Below, one piece after another: positions 10,334 through 20,129 of a stretch of 64,000 nt of DNA. How positions within the stretch are numbered: the stretch's first letter is position 1; the number at the start of each line of letters is the position of its first letter. The translations under genes and the position numbers were made by a program. The notes beneath the pieces are model-generated. The model was given only the letters and a program-made list of their open reading frames with translations, had not been told where the DNA came from and made no database searches. The stretch is from Anastrepha obliqua (Eukaryota; Arthropoda; Insecta; Diptera; Tephritidae), in the NCBI RefSeq assembly GCF_027943255.1, contig NC_072893.1, positions 86,683,784 to 86,747,783 of the forward strand, written 5' to 3'.

Positions 10334-10609
10334 GCCTAATTTATTGCCTAAGTTAAATTCCCCTACATTTTTCCTGAGCTCAGTATTTTTCTTTCTTCGG
10401 CCAATGCTCCGTCGTCCGAATGGTACATGTCAAATTTACTTTCACCAGAAAATAGTGCACAGTCCCAAAAAGTTTGTAGTTTGCTCGTATACTCCTTAGC
10501 GAATATTAAACGTTTATCTTTGTTCACTTTACTTCTAAAGGTGTTCTCGGCATATTCTTGCGTGATAACCGGCTACATTTAGGGTCTATCGTATAGTCCG
10601 CGAACTAAC
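10334..10609 (-). pseudogene. Tc1-like transposase, central part
   Basis: Minus strand: VSSRTIR, stop, TLNVAGYHARICREHL, then after a frameshift KVNKDKRLIFAKEYTSK, TFWDCALFSGESKFDMYHSD. The block F-S-G-E-S-K-F corresponds to FSDESKF, where the first catalytic aspartate has become glycine. The piece ends at the 8-bp target duplication of the hAT on its 5' side. Confidence 0.75.
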
Positions 10610-10944
10610 CTCTATGCCAGGGGTGGGCAAAAGCCGGCCCGCGGGACGGATCCGGCCCTCTTGCTAATTTTATCCGGCCCGTTGAAAAATTCCGCACATA
10701 AATTTTTTTTAACTCTTTTATGAGATTTTGTTGACATCAGCATTATTAGTGTGCGTACTGTATATATAATAGTCTTAATAAAATGGGCGGTCGGCTAACT
10801 ACACTAGTGTGGACGATGTCGTGAGCTTGAAACAATCCTCGTGTGTTTCACACGGGTCGCTCGCGACGATCGCTCTCAGGGCGGTTTTTTCGTCAAACAC
10901 AAAGGAGATCGCGCTAGGTTCGAAATGCCTGTGAGTACGGCATA

Positions 10945-11861
10945 TGCCATAGATGACTAGATGTGAAACTCTTTTTCTCGTGAGAGCGCTGAAAAATGTG
11001 CATTTTTTATAACATTTTCCAATATTGCCACACCGGTAGAAACATGAATTGGGTATTTTTGAATCAAAGGTCTGGAATTTTTAGTTTCCACACCACCATT
11101 GAGGTTAGTATTTAGTGTGCGGTTGCCCAATAGCCTTATATCACTCGTAAACACCTACATATACTAAAAATAAGCACAATCCGTACGAAATATGTACATA
11201 AATAAGCAAAAAATTTAAAAATTTATATGTAAATGAAATTATTTAAAACTGAAATACAAAAGTAATTTAATAGTAAGAAAGTTATGAACCCGAAAAACAT
11301 AAGTTATAGTTAAAAACATGACTTATTGCGATTTTTTAATATAACACAGAAAGTGGGTAACAAAAAAAAATTCTCAAACAACGAAAAGAATAAGTTAAAG
11401 CAGATTACCTTTAATTTTTGTAAAATATCTCAAACACAAATTCAGTTCCCTTACCTACGCTTTTCACCCATTGAATATTTACGTATATATAAATTTACAT
11501 AAACCAACAGACAGTTTTCAATAAAATTACATTATGTACACAAGACTAATTAAAAGTAGAAGTCGAAAAGGATATAACGAGCTTTGGACTCTACAAACTC
11601 ACTTAAATTCAAATTATTACATTTCAATTGAATTAATTTTAAGACCAATAATTATAAACATTTCAACACGTCATTTCTCCATTAAGCAAAAACGAACCGT
11701 TTTCGTTTGTTATTTTTGGCGCGTTTCTTCTGGCAGTCTGCCATTTCGCCTATCAGCTGTTCAAAATCCCATAATGTGTGAATGCTGCCAAGTTTTGAAA
11801 CGTCCTCATGGGCGCGCTCTCTCTCAAAATGAATAAGTTTCACATCTAGTTATCTATGACA
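10945..11861. mobile_element. TA-flanked MITE-like insert within the hAT leader
   Basis: Inverted ends of the form TGYCATAGATRACTAG, continuing into ATGTGAAAC and a GAGAGCGC stretch, about 50 bp each side, flanked by TA (10943-10944, 11862-11863). The 917-bp interior is AT-rich and lacks a transposase motif. TA flanks suggest a Tc1/mariner-mobilised element. An alternative is that this inverted repeat is part of the hAT itself. Confidence 0.65.
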
Positions 11862-12004
11862 TATGCTGCACTCCTCTCACTTTTCGAGGAACGACAGGTC
11901 GCACCACGTGTATTGTTAATTTTGATTTAGTACTGATCGCATACTCTTTTTTGTTCGAGTCTAATATTAGTTTGCAAATATAAAATTGAAAAAGTGGACT
12001 TTTT

Positions 12005-12058
12005 GTAAGTAAAATTTTAAAACACTGGTTTTATTTTATTGTATTAATTAAATTATAG
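12005..12058 (+). other. candidate 5' UTR intron of the hAT transposase gene
   Basis: GTAAGT at 12005 and a pyrimidine-poor but acceptable ATTATAG at 12052-12058, 20 bp before the first ATG. It is a 54-bp candidate intron typical of small fly introns; splicing is inferred only. Confidence 0.45.
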
Positions 12059-12077
12059 GTTTGTAGACCTTTGTAAA

Positions 12078-12305
12078 ATGAGTCAATCTAAAAAAAGAAA
12101 AGTTGATTTGGAATGCAGAAACTTCAATGAAGCTTGGACGGTAAAATATCTTTTTACAAACATAAATAAGAAAGCAATTTGTTTAGTTTGTCAGGAAACA
12201 ATTGCTGTTTTTAAAGAATACAATTTAAACAGGCACTTTACAACAAAACATCCAAAATATGCATCACATTCATTAAAAGAACTTCAAACTTGGCAAAAAA
12301 CTTGA
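12078..12305 (+). pseudogene. hAT transposase, N-terminal BED-type zinc finger part
   Basis: 75-residue frame beginning MSQSKKRKVDLECRNFNEAW; the KKRK cluster looks like a nuclear localisation signal. A zinc finger follows: C-L-V-C at about residues 35-38, then YNLNRHFTTKH, giving a CxxC...HxxxxH pattern as in BED fingers that bind transposon ends. The frame stops at 12305, while the following transposase frame overlaps it by 16 bases in another register. Loss of one base in the run of six A at 12295-12300 would explain this, so the two parts were probably one protein of about 600 residues. A sequencing error is an alternative. Confidence 0.85.
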
Positions 12306-13882
12306 ATAAGCAAGAAAATATATTTACCAAACAAAGTAATATAGAGAAATCTACAACAAAAGCAAGTTATGTTGTCGCACACAAAATTGCTAAGTTATGT
12401 AAGCCGTTTTCTGAAGCAGAATTTGTTAAACAATGCATGGTACAAGTGTCGGAGATATGTTGTCCTGAAAAGAAACATATTTTTGAAAATGTAAGCCTTT
12501 CAAGAAGAACAATAGTACGACGGATTGAAAATATTTCAGGAAACTTACTTGACCAGCTAAGAACAAAAATTGCTGATTTTACTTATTGTTCTCTGGCTTT
12601 AGATGAGTCCTGCGATATTACTGATACAAGTCAATTATTAATATTTATTCGCGGCATTAACAAGAAATGCGAAATTAGCGAGGAACTTCTTAGTGTGCAT
12701 CCAATGAAAGATACAACTACTGGTGAAGACTTTTTTCTCGCTCTTGAAGAGTGTTTAGTTAAAGTAAGTTTAACTTGGAATAAAATAGTAAGCGTCACTA
12801 CGGATGGTTGTCCTAGTTTAACAGGGAAAAATGTAGGCTTACTTAAACGAATTCGCGACAAAGTAAAAAAGTTACAACCAGAACACGATATATTATTTTT
12901 GCACTGCATTATTCATCAAGAAGTGCTATGCAGAAAGGTTTTAAAACTGAATCACGTCGTTACTGTTGTGACCAAAGTTGTGAATTTTATTCGAGGACGT
13001 GCTGTAAACCATCGACAGTTTGTTGAATTTTTGAAAGAAATTGAAAGTGACTTCTATGAAATTCCTTATTACACTGAAGTGAGATGGCTTAGCATTGGTA
13101 AAGTTTTGGACAGATTTCAATATTTGCTTGATGAAATAGTATCCTTCTTGTCGATAAAAGAAAAACTACATGATTTTCCTGAATTGCAAAATAGAGTTTG
13201 GCTAAACGATTTCTCATTTTTAGTAGATATCGTAAAATATTTGAATGAACTAAATATAAATCTACAAGGGAAAAAACAATTCGCTTTCAATATGCACTCA
13301 AACGTCAAAGCATTTATGACAAAACTAAGTTTATTTGCTGAAAACTTTAATAATAAATTATTAAATCATTTCCCCTCATTGCAAGCACGGCGAGAATCAT
13401 TGAAAAAAATGAAGATTTTTTTTAAATATAGTACAATAACACAAGACCTGCATTCTGAATTCCAAAGAAGATTTCAAGATTTCAAAGCTATTGAAAAACC
13501 TTTATCATTAATTAGCCAACCTTTCAATTTCGATGTGCAAGAAGCCCCTGTTGAAATTCAACTAGAACTAATTGACTTACAATCAATTATTTTACTAAAA
13601 GAAAATTTTCACTCAAACGAATTGAGTGCTTTCTATGGCGCTTTGAATGATGAACATTTCAAACATTTTTTGAACTATGTTCAAAAATACCTTGTTTTAT
13701 TTGGTTCGACATATATTTGTGAAAGAACTTTTTCTTTAATGGTTTCCACGAAAAATAAATATCGATCACAAATTACTGACGAAAATCTACACTCGGTATT
13801 AAGGATTGCTGCAAGTGATTTGGAACCCAATTTTGAAGAAATAATGTCAGATGAACATTCGAGATTTCACGTTTCGCATTAA
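12290..13882 (+). pseudogene. hAT transposase, catalytic and dimerisation part
   Basis: 530-residue open frame with no internal stop. Motifs in order: SYVVAHKIAKLCKPFSEAEF at about 25-44, ALDESCDITDT with the first acidic residue near 105, VTTDGCPSLTGKN with the second near 172, LHCIIHQEVLC near 204-214, YYTEVRWLSIGKVL near 261-274, and the C-terminal hAT dimerisation block ERTFSLMVSTKNKYRSQI at 478-495. This matches the ZBED/GTF2IRD2-like hAT proteins known from animals (Charlie-type). It cuts and joins element ends in the nucleus. The track start is a non-ATG codon; the real start is the ATG at 12078, now out of frame. Apart from that frameshift the protein looks functional. Confidence 0.93.
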
Positions 13883-14293
13883 CTTTAAATATTTATTTTA
13901 CCGTTTGATGTTTTTCTTTTCTTTTTTGAATTCTATTTACTATTATATTTACGAAATGCAATATAAATGTTAAATTGTAATAACTATGTGTCAATATAAA
14001 ATAATTTGTATCATTAAGACATAAATAAGTAACAAAATAAAATGTTTCATTGACTGGTTTATCTAATAGGCATTTATTTATAAAAATATTTCTTTAAAAA
14101 TTACGTGACATATTTTATTCAAATTGAAATGATACTTAGTGTTTTTGTCAAAAAAAAATTGGCAGGGAAAAAACTCCATCCAAAACATCCGCTTGTGCAA
14201 AGCATATGCGGTATAGTCCTCCGGCCCGGGAGACATTTTGAAAATTTCATTTTGGCCCGCGCTTTAAAGTATTTGCCCACCCCTGCTCTATGC

Positions 14294-14600
14294 TATTTTG
14301 TTAGGAAATCGTTGCTGTAATTTGTGAAGAACTGATTTTCGGCTATTTTTTACAAAACTAAGAGTAATGCGCTTGTCGACGGTTGAAAGTTTGGATGGCC
14401 TTCCGCTTTTCGGCGCATTTTCAAACCCTCAGCAACCTTACACTTTTTTATTATACAAGTAAATTAAAGGGTTTTCCTTGGTCTTAAAACATGTAACGTA
14501 TCTTCTTAATGCTTTTTCAGTCTTTAAACAATTTTACAATAATTTTCCTTTCTTCAGGAGTTGTGTACTTCTTACACTCCCATTTTGCACTCGATATTTC
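14294..14600 (-). pseudogene. Tc1-like transposase, N-terminal part
   Basis: Minus strand: near 14590-14480 a degraded first helix-turn-helix (EERKIIVKLFKD), then NAPKSGRPSKLSTVDKRITL, SFVKNSRKSVLHKLQQRF. S-G-R-P-x-K-L-S-x-x-D is the GRPR-type linker between the two Tc1 DNA-binding helices. The frame stops at the hAT target duplication at 14293 and resumes beyond the hAT at 10609. Confidence 0.72.
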
Positions 14601-14619
14601 TAGACTAACCGTTTTGTGC

Positions 14620-16212
14620 CATTTAGTAGGTGTGAGGTTTGATTCTTGAGAGTGACAAAAAAATGTCAGTTTCTATTTCTTTTTTCTCGTAAATTGTTGC
14701 GCAGACATTTATTAGCTTATAATTTTATTTTGTGTTAAAATTTAAAATGCATAAAATTATTAAATTTTGAAAAAAGTGTAGTCGCGAGAGAGCCGTCTTT
14801 CTGCCGTCATACTCTGTAGACAGATTTCGCTACTCGCGGCTTGGTGTAGTGAAATGGCTGGCTATTACAGAAAGCTTTGTATTTTTGAACCTGAAATATT
14901 TCTCAGCCTAGGCTTTTCCGGCAGGGTACAGGAATATCTATATACGTGTATGTATGTATGTATGTACGCTCTCTTCTTCCTAAAAGCACAATCAAACTGA
15001 TAAGAATGCAAACAAGCAAAATTTGTGTGTGTATGTATGTAGAATGCAGCCGGGAATAGCGGATAGCGGTGGCGAAATGGAACGTCTTGTGACTTTGACT
15101 TTAATTACTGGATTTATAGGTCCTCCGAGATAATCTGCTTTTGTCGTTTCGTGTGTGATGTCAAAGCTGCAAACGGATATGAAAAACATGAACGTTCACC
15201 CTCATACATACATGTACATTCGACACTCTCATATGAATACCTATATATATGTGTGTGTGGGTGTACAAGGATATTTAGTACTCGACGCTCTTTGTTTACA
15301 AAGTGATTACTGGTGCGTCAGCAGGACACTCATGCAGGAGCCAGCTAAAGGGAAAAATGAAAGAATGTGTGGAAGCGCACATATCGCAGCTTATAATAAA
15401 AGCGAGACGTTACTGAGTAATTAACATCAGCCACTGTTATGAAGCGCAAATGCAGTTTGAAAGAATACACACACATACATACATATACTTATATACGTGT
15501 ATAATAACAAGAGTAAAATTGCAGTAGTAAAAATACAGAGATATCTTCCGGCATTCGCCACGACTAACTGTATACGTTTAGTGAGAAATGGAGAGTTCAA
15601 ACGAAAGGAGTTAGAGATGGAGTTGGAGTTGGAATTGGGGAAAGGGAGAGTCACTCACACTACGCGCCCACTAATTGGTTGCATCTTATTACAACACATA
15701 CATGACTGCATTTAGAATAAAGAAATAAGAATTTGTGCTCAGTAGGAAAATTTTATATTTAATAATGACTTGAAGAAATCTGTTGGAAAAATATCTAAAA
15801 CATTTTTTGGATGGTTAGTGAATTTATGATATTTCATTGAAAGTTTACGGAAAATGTCCGAAGTTAAAATGAAAGTTTGGATAGTTCCTACAATAGGATA
15901 AGTACAAGTATGATAGGTCGTGATACAATAAAGAAGGTAGTTCTACTACTACTTTTTTGAATAGAAATTAGATTTTTGGCAGTTGCCAAAATGAAAACAT
16001 GGGCAATACCGTTGGGCTTTGAAATTTTTTGGAGAGGGGGAGATTTTATATGAAATAAATACCAATATGTGGTAGTACATGAAAAATTAGGGTTTTACTT
16101 ATGCTTTTTGTATGTTGCCATTTTTTTTTATTTTTCACATTTCTTAAATTTCTTTTGCTTTGTTAAAGCCAAATTGTACTACATTATATGTATATAATTA
16201 TATATATATATG
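14620..16212. other. no gene recognised; microsatellites
   Basis: AT-rich DNA with a TATG tract at about 14946-14968, TATG again near 15030, and mixed CA/TACA tracts near 15235-15260 and 15468-15495. A GGAGTT imperfect tandem lies at 15607-15645. No protein motifs. Confidence 0.5.
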
Positions 16213-16214
16213 TA

Positions 16215-17098
16215 CAGGGTGGGCCATATAGCGTTTGCTTTTTGAACCACCTATGTTTTTTAGAATGGTAACACAAATGACATGTCAAATGTGTTCATAA
16301 TTTACTTAAAGGTTTGGCATTTACGAAATATGACGCTATACGCTTGAACAAAATTGAGAAATATTGAAAACCTATTTCCAAAGTGGTGAGTCTTCTTCTT
16401 CTTTTCTGATTTTCACATCGGTGGCTACGTCAATAAGCAAAATTGTCGGATTTGGGGCTTAGAAAACCCACACGTTACTGTAGAGAAGCAAATGCATCCA
16501 CAACGAGTCACCGTTTGGTGCGGTTTTTGGTCTGGCGGCATCATCGGGCCATTTTTTTCGAAAATGAGCAAGGAGCCGCGGTTACAGTAAATGGCGAACG
16601 TTACCGTGACATGCTCAACGAGTTTTTGTTTCCAAAAATTGAAGAGGATGACATGGACGACATTTGGTTTCAACAGGACGGTGCAACTTGTCACACTGCC
16701 AAAGTTACACTCGAACTTTTTTGAAAACCGAATAATCAGCCGAAATTCCGATACCAATTGGCCGCCTCGGAGCTGTGATTTAAGCCCGTTGGACTATTTT
16801 TTGTGGGGAGCCGTTAAGGACAAATGCTATACGAATCATCTAGAGACGATTGATGCTTTAAAACACGAAATCGAAGTTGCCATTCATGAAATTGGAGCCG
16901 AAACAATCGAAAATGTGCTTAAAATTAGGTTGATCGAATGGCCTACTGTAAAGCCTGTCGTGGCAGTCATTTGAACGATATTATTTTTCATTCATAAATG
17001 ACAATGTTCAATCTTCAAAATAAAAAAAAAAGTTTGAAAAAATATTGATTCGTTTTTTTTATAGCCGATTCAAAAAGCAAATTTTACATGGCCCACGC
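16215..17098 (+). mobile_element. rosa-like (DD41D) element, internally deleted
   Basis: 884-bp element flanked by TA (16213-16214, 17099-17100). The left end is CAGGGTGGGCCATATAGCG and the right end, complemented, begins GCGTGGGCCATGTAAAAT; both run into TTTGCTTTTTGAA about 25 bp inside. The N-terminal DNA-binding part of the transposase is deleted. The interior holds the catalytic half. Confidence 0.88.
16405..16974 (+). pseudogene. rosa-like transposase, catalytic half
   Basis: Plus strand: GGYVNKQNCRIW, MHPQRVTVWCGFWSGGIIGP, NGERYRDMLNEFLFPKIEED, DDIWFQQDGATCHTAKVTLE, then after a frameshift NRIISRNSDTNWPPRSCDLS and PLDYFLWGAVKDKCY. The second (QQDGA) and third (PLDYFLWG) catalytic aspartates are kept. 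The first, in the FSDEAHF block, is lost at the deletion junction, and one frameshift lies between the other two. In the ungapped sibling at 17179 the second and third sites are 41 residues apart, which defines DD41D, the spacing of the rosa family first described in a Ceratitis fruit fly. Confidence 0.88.
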
Positions 17099-17100
17099 TA

Positions 17101-17178
17101 TATATGATTGGCGCTTACACCATTTTTGGATGTTAGGCCGAGCTCCTCCTCCTATTTGTGGCTTGCATCTTAATGGCT
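17101..17178 (-). repeat. SINE 3' fragment fused to rosa-like copy
   Basis: GGCGCTTACACCATTTTTGG then GGCCGAGCTCCTCCTCCTAT match the 3' part of the SINE in minus orientation. It ends at 17178, where transposase sequence begins without a gap. Confidence 0.7.
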
Positions 17179-17720
17179 TCGTTAATAAGCAAAATTGCCA
17201 TCTTTGGGCTGAAGAGCAACCCGAAGCCATTCAAGAACAGTCATTGCATCACAACCGTTTGGCCTATGGGCTGCAGAAATCATCGGCCAATATTTCTTCA
17301 AAGATGAGGCTGGCGCCAGTTTAACAGTGAATGACGAATGCTATCGCGCCACAATAAACAACTTTTTGTTGACGGAAATTGAATCCCGTGAACTCTACAA
17401 TATTTCGTTCCAACAAGGCGGCGCTACTTCCCCCACAGCCCGTGAAACAATGGATTTACTGCGCCGTCGTTTCGGTGAGCAGTTTATCCCTCGCCGCGGA
17501 CCACTGGATTGGGAACCAAGATGGTGTGATATCATACATTTGAACTATTATTTGTGGGAGTATGTAAAGTTTAAACTCTTTGTGGATAAACCAGCTTCGA
17601 CTGACTCATTGGAAGTTATTCACGAGATATCGACCGAAGTCCTCCAGCGAGTCGCTCAAAATTAGTGTTTACGGATGGCCGAATTACGGCGCATTAGCGG
17701 CCAACATTTGAAAGGAATTA
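17179..17720 (+). pseudogene. rosa-like transposase, catalytic half, active site lost
   Basis: Plus strand: GFVNKQNCHLWAEEQPEA, then in shifted frame NDECYRATINNFLLTEIESR, NISFQQGGATSPTARETMDL, LLRRRFGEQFIPRRGPLDWE and LNYYLWEYVKFKLFVDKPAS. Both visible catalytic positions are mutated: QQDGA is QQGGA, and PLDYFLW is HLNYYLW. They are separated by 41 residues. The N-terminal half is replaced by a SINE fragment. Closest relative in the window is the 8641-8931 fragment (LLRRRFG shared). Confidence 0.85.
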
Positions 17721-18443
17721 TCTTTAAGAAATAAATTGCAGGAATAGTTCTATACAAAAATAATAGAGATTGCCCAACCAATTTGAATATTCGTTGTTTT
17801 ATTGTAATTTAAAATCCGATACCTCTAAATTAAACACGAAACTCTGCGAAGGCGGAGTATATAGATTTGTTGCACTTTATTTTTCGCTTATTATTAATCA
17901 GGACTCATAAATTTTTCATAATGTTGCTCAAATTCAGCTCCTTTAAATACGCATTTACATCAGTAATGATTTCCTCATAGGCCTCAAATTTTTTACTTCC
18001 GAGTAATTTTTTGAGGTTAAAAACAAATAATAGTCGTTTGAAACCGCATGCCATGAATATTCTAGAAGTATTTCAAAAATCAATTCTTATATTGTATTTT
18101 TATTTAATTTTTAATCCGACTGTAGCAACTGTGGCACCATCCTTGTACAGAGCTTCTCGGTATGCAAATGTTAATGTAAAATATTGAGTATATATCCCCA
18201 CTGTTGACATTCCAGAATTCTCTACTTTATAACTTTTTCGATCACCACCGTTTGATCGTTTATTGAGATGGAAATGGATTATTTCCAAAAATCCATCTGA
18301 TTCGAAATGGCATTTTCACACGCTTTACCGCCGATTTATTTCCATTTTGACATAAACAACTGAGGTTTTTCTTCAATAACTTTTCAGACGTATATTAGAG
18401 CATAATCCATCTGAAGGTTCATATGCAAGCTAGTCACGGATAG
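17721..18443. other. no gene recognised
   Basis: AT-rich DNA after the rosa-like fragment. A frame at 18100-18288 on the minus strand has no known motif. Confidence 0.4.
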
Positions 18444-18445
18444 TA

Positions 18446-18813
18446 AAGGGCTTTTCAATAAGGGCGGGTAGATGTTGAAATGGAATAAAATGGCGTTTGC
18501 TGTGTGGCACGTAGCGCCGTCCTGCTGGAACCACATGTCGTCTAGGTCCATATGGTTCAATATGGGCCATAAGAAATTGGAAGGGCCACCACGTCTACCG
18601 AAAAATGGGCGTAATGCGCGCAACGTTTGCGTTAATGAACACTCATTTTGATAATAAAGTTTTATCATTTGAACGTGCTGTTCAATCGTGTAACTTGCCA
18701 TGATAATTTGGCATAAACAACTGAATAATAAGCAAACGATTTGACAGATGTCACCAAAACAAAATGGCTGCCACAGGGCGCCAAAATCGACCCTTGGCAA
18801 TTGAAAAACCCTA
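18446..18813 (-). mobile_element. rosa-like miniature element with residual coding
   Basis: 368-bp element flanked by TA (18444-18445, 18814-18815). Left end AAGGGCTTTTCAATAAGGGC, right end complemented TAGGGTTTTTCAATTGCC. On the minus strand it still encodes the extreme N-terminus, MASYTIEQHVQMIKLYYQNE, joined after a large deletion to DLDDMWFQQDGATCHTANA, the second catalytic aspartate block. The sequence then runs straight into the terminal repeat. It is a deletion derivative of the same broad family as 44949-46242. Confidence 0.85.
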
Positions 18814-18815
18814 TA

Positions 18816-19199
18816 TTATGAGATACCAGTAGAAAGTCTTGCTACACTTGCTTGTAAAACTTCCAGAACAAGACTAAAATTTTTCACCGCTCCCTCGTAT
18901 CATGAAGAAAAAATGTGATAATAAAAATCAAAAAAATAAGTAATGGAGGTGAATCGGAGTCCGTGGCGCGAAAATATGAAAGAATACGATGATCTCGAAG
19001 TATGGTTAAGTTAAGGCAATTGTCTTTAATGTGGCTCACTTAAGCTTAGGACCTTTTATCAAACATCGAGTCATTGAAGATGGGCAAATCATTTTCACGA
19101 ATAAGCCAGAGTGAGTGAAAAAAATATACTTTGAAGACGTATATTCAGTGTCCTGCTTAGTAACATCTTTCTATGATTTCATATACATATGTATGTACA
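18816..19199. other. no gene recognised
   Basis: No element ends or protein motif seen. Confidence 0.35.
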
Positions 19200-19375
19200 A
19201 GCTGGCGCAAAACTAGTCATCCAATTTTGTTTGAGTATCTTTTTTACTAAACAAAAAAAAATTATTTTGAGTGATGGAAATCTTTATTTTGACCTTTAGT
19301 CTAGTTTCCAAGTGCCAAATAGGACTGACCTACAACGCCATTTGCAAAAATTCCTATATAGTGATTAATAGCTTT
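19200..19375. repeat. MITE fragment, left end (GGCGCAAAACTA family)
   Basis: Begins CTGGCGCAAAACTAGTCATCC and continues with TTTTTTACTAAAC and GAGTGATG, shared with the copy at 40832-41032. That copy keeps the opposite end as GGATAATTAGTTTTGCGCC. Together they show a non-coding inverted-repeat family. Confidence 0.6.
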
Positions 19376-19909
19376 TATTTTCTTACTCCCATCTTTTCCT
19401 TAGTGGGTTTCAATTACCACTCTTCTTTATGTGTATAAGTACGTTATTAAAGCCAAGATGTCAGCATGCATGATGTGGTAAGCAATGAAAGCGCGAATGA
19501 AACATGTTGACAGCTGAAAAGGATGTAAAACCCCTGTTGCAGTGCCCAACGAAATCGACTGACAGTTGTTAGCAGGCAATCAAGTGGCAATGAAACGCGG
19601 ATTGTACATCATTTTTATACATACATACACATATGTATACACGCCATCTCATTAGGGTGACCCTTATTTGCGTTTATTTTAATACACTATTTTATATTTA
19701 ATTATCCCATTATAAAAACGTCATCCAAATATTATCGGAGTCTCCGACAGATAGACCAACGCCAGAAGGCAATCATATAAAAGTATCAGTTAACACAATA
19801 TCTCCGGGGAAAGCAATCGTTTTTAATAGGACAACCTCTAAATCCTACTTACTTATAAATATATAGACTTATGTAGATGCAAACTTATTAGAGGCCTAAT
19901 TATTTGCAC
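19376..19909. other. no gene recognised
   Basis: No motif seen; includes a short CATA/CACA tract near 19618-19640. Confidence 0.4.
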
Positions 19910-19923
19910 GGTCTTATATCATA
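19910..19923. repeat. target-site duplication of LINE (left copy)
   Basis: GGTCTTATATCATA, identical to 24856-24869 on the other side of the LINE. The match fixes both ends of the insertion. Confidence 0.95.
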
Positions 19924-20129
19924 GGTTAGGTTAGGTTATGGTGGTAGTCGGTCTGCACGACCAACTCACTTAGACCTTACAGGTCCGTTGTGATACCACT
20001 GTGCTACACGGGAACCTCGTTTATCTTCCTTCGTGGAACCATTTCGTGGCTCTTATGAAGCGTAGTATTGATGCCAACCCCACGCCAGCCAGTTCTGTAA
20101 GAGAATTAAAAAAGCACAAAAAAGCTCTT
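19924..20129 (-). other. LINE 3' UTR with TAACC-unit tail
   Basis: Non-coding segment between the foreign insert and the 3' end. It contains CGGTCTGCACGACCAACTC and ends (element sense) in three CCTAACC/TAACC units. Tail units, not poly(A), are known for several LOA, I and R1 relatives. The plus-strand frame at 20001-20186 is spurious. Confidence 0.7.

Larger units (their letters stand above)
10618..14285 (+). mobile_element. hAT transposon, nearly full length (Charlie/GTF2IRD2-like group)
   Basis: A 3668-bp element with inverted ends CAGGGGTGGGCAAA and a perfect 8-bp duplication CTCTATGC on both sides (10610-10617, 14286-14293), the hallmark of hAT. Subterminal regions are rich in CCGGCCCG motifs. 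It carries a BED-like zinc-finger frame and a long transposase frame separated by one frameshift. A possible 5' UTR intron lies at 12005-12058. Sharp ends, an exact duplication and an almost open transposase suggest a young insertion, except that a MITE-like block (10945-11861) has landed in its leader. Confidence 0.95.
9775..14600 (-). mobile_element. Tc1-like transposon broken by SINE and hAT insertions
   Basis: Three minus-strand blocks in the right order make one Tc1-like element. N-terminal part: 14294-14600. Central part: 10334-10609. C-terminal part: 9775-10022. A SINE separates the last two and a complete hAT element separates the first two. The first and second blocks meet at the hAT target site, where the protein similarity resumes in register of the family (N-terminal HTH into VSSRTIR). 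Outer inverted repeats of the host element were not identified, so the limits are approximate. Confidence 0.7.

Noticed and set aside
10860..10945. Hairpin-like CGCTCGCGACGATCGCTC region as a regulatory element
   Set aside because: Lies in the hAT subterminal region where short GC-rich repeats are expected; no independent support.
12631..13308. Minus-strand frames inside the hAT transposase
   Set aside because: Antisense shadows of the 530-residue hAT frame.
14946..14968. Short tandem repeats as a CRISPR-like array
   Set aside because: Simple TATG microsatellite with no spacers; the window is eukaryotic.
19924..19941. GGTTAGGTTAGGTTA as a telomeric repeat
   Set aside because: Only three units and precisely at the 3' end of a LINE inside its target duplication, so it is the element's tail.
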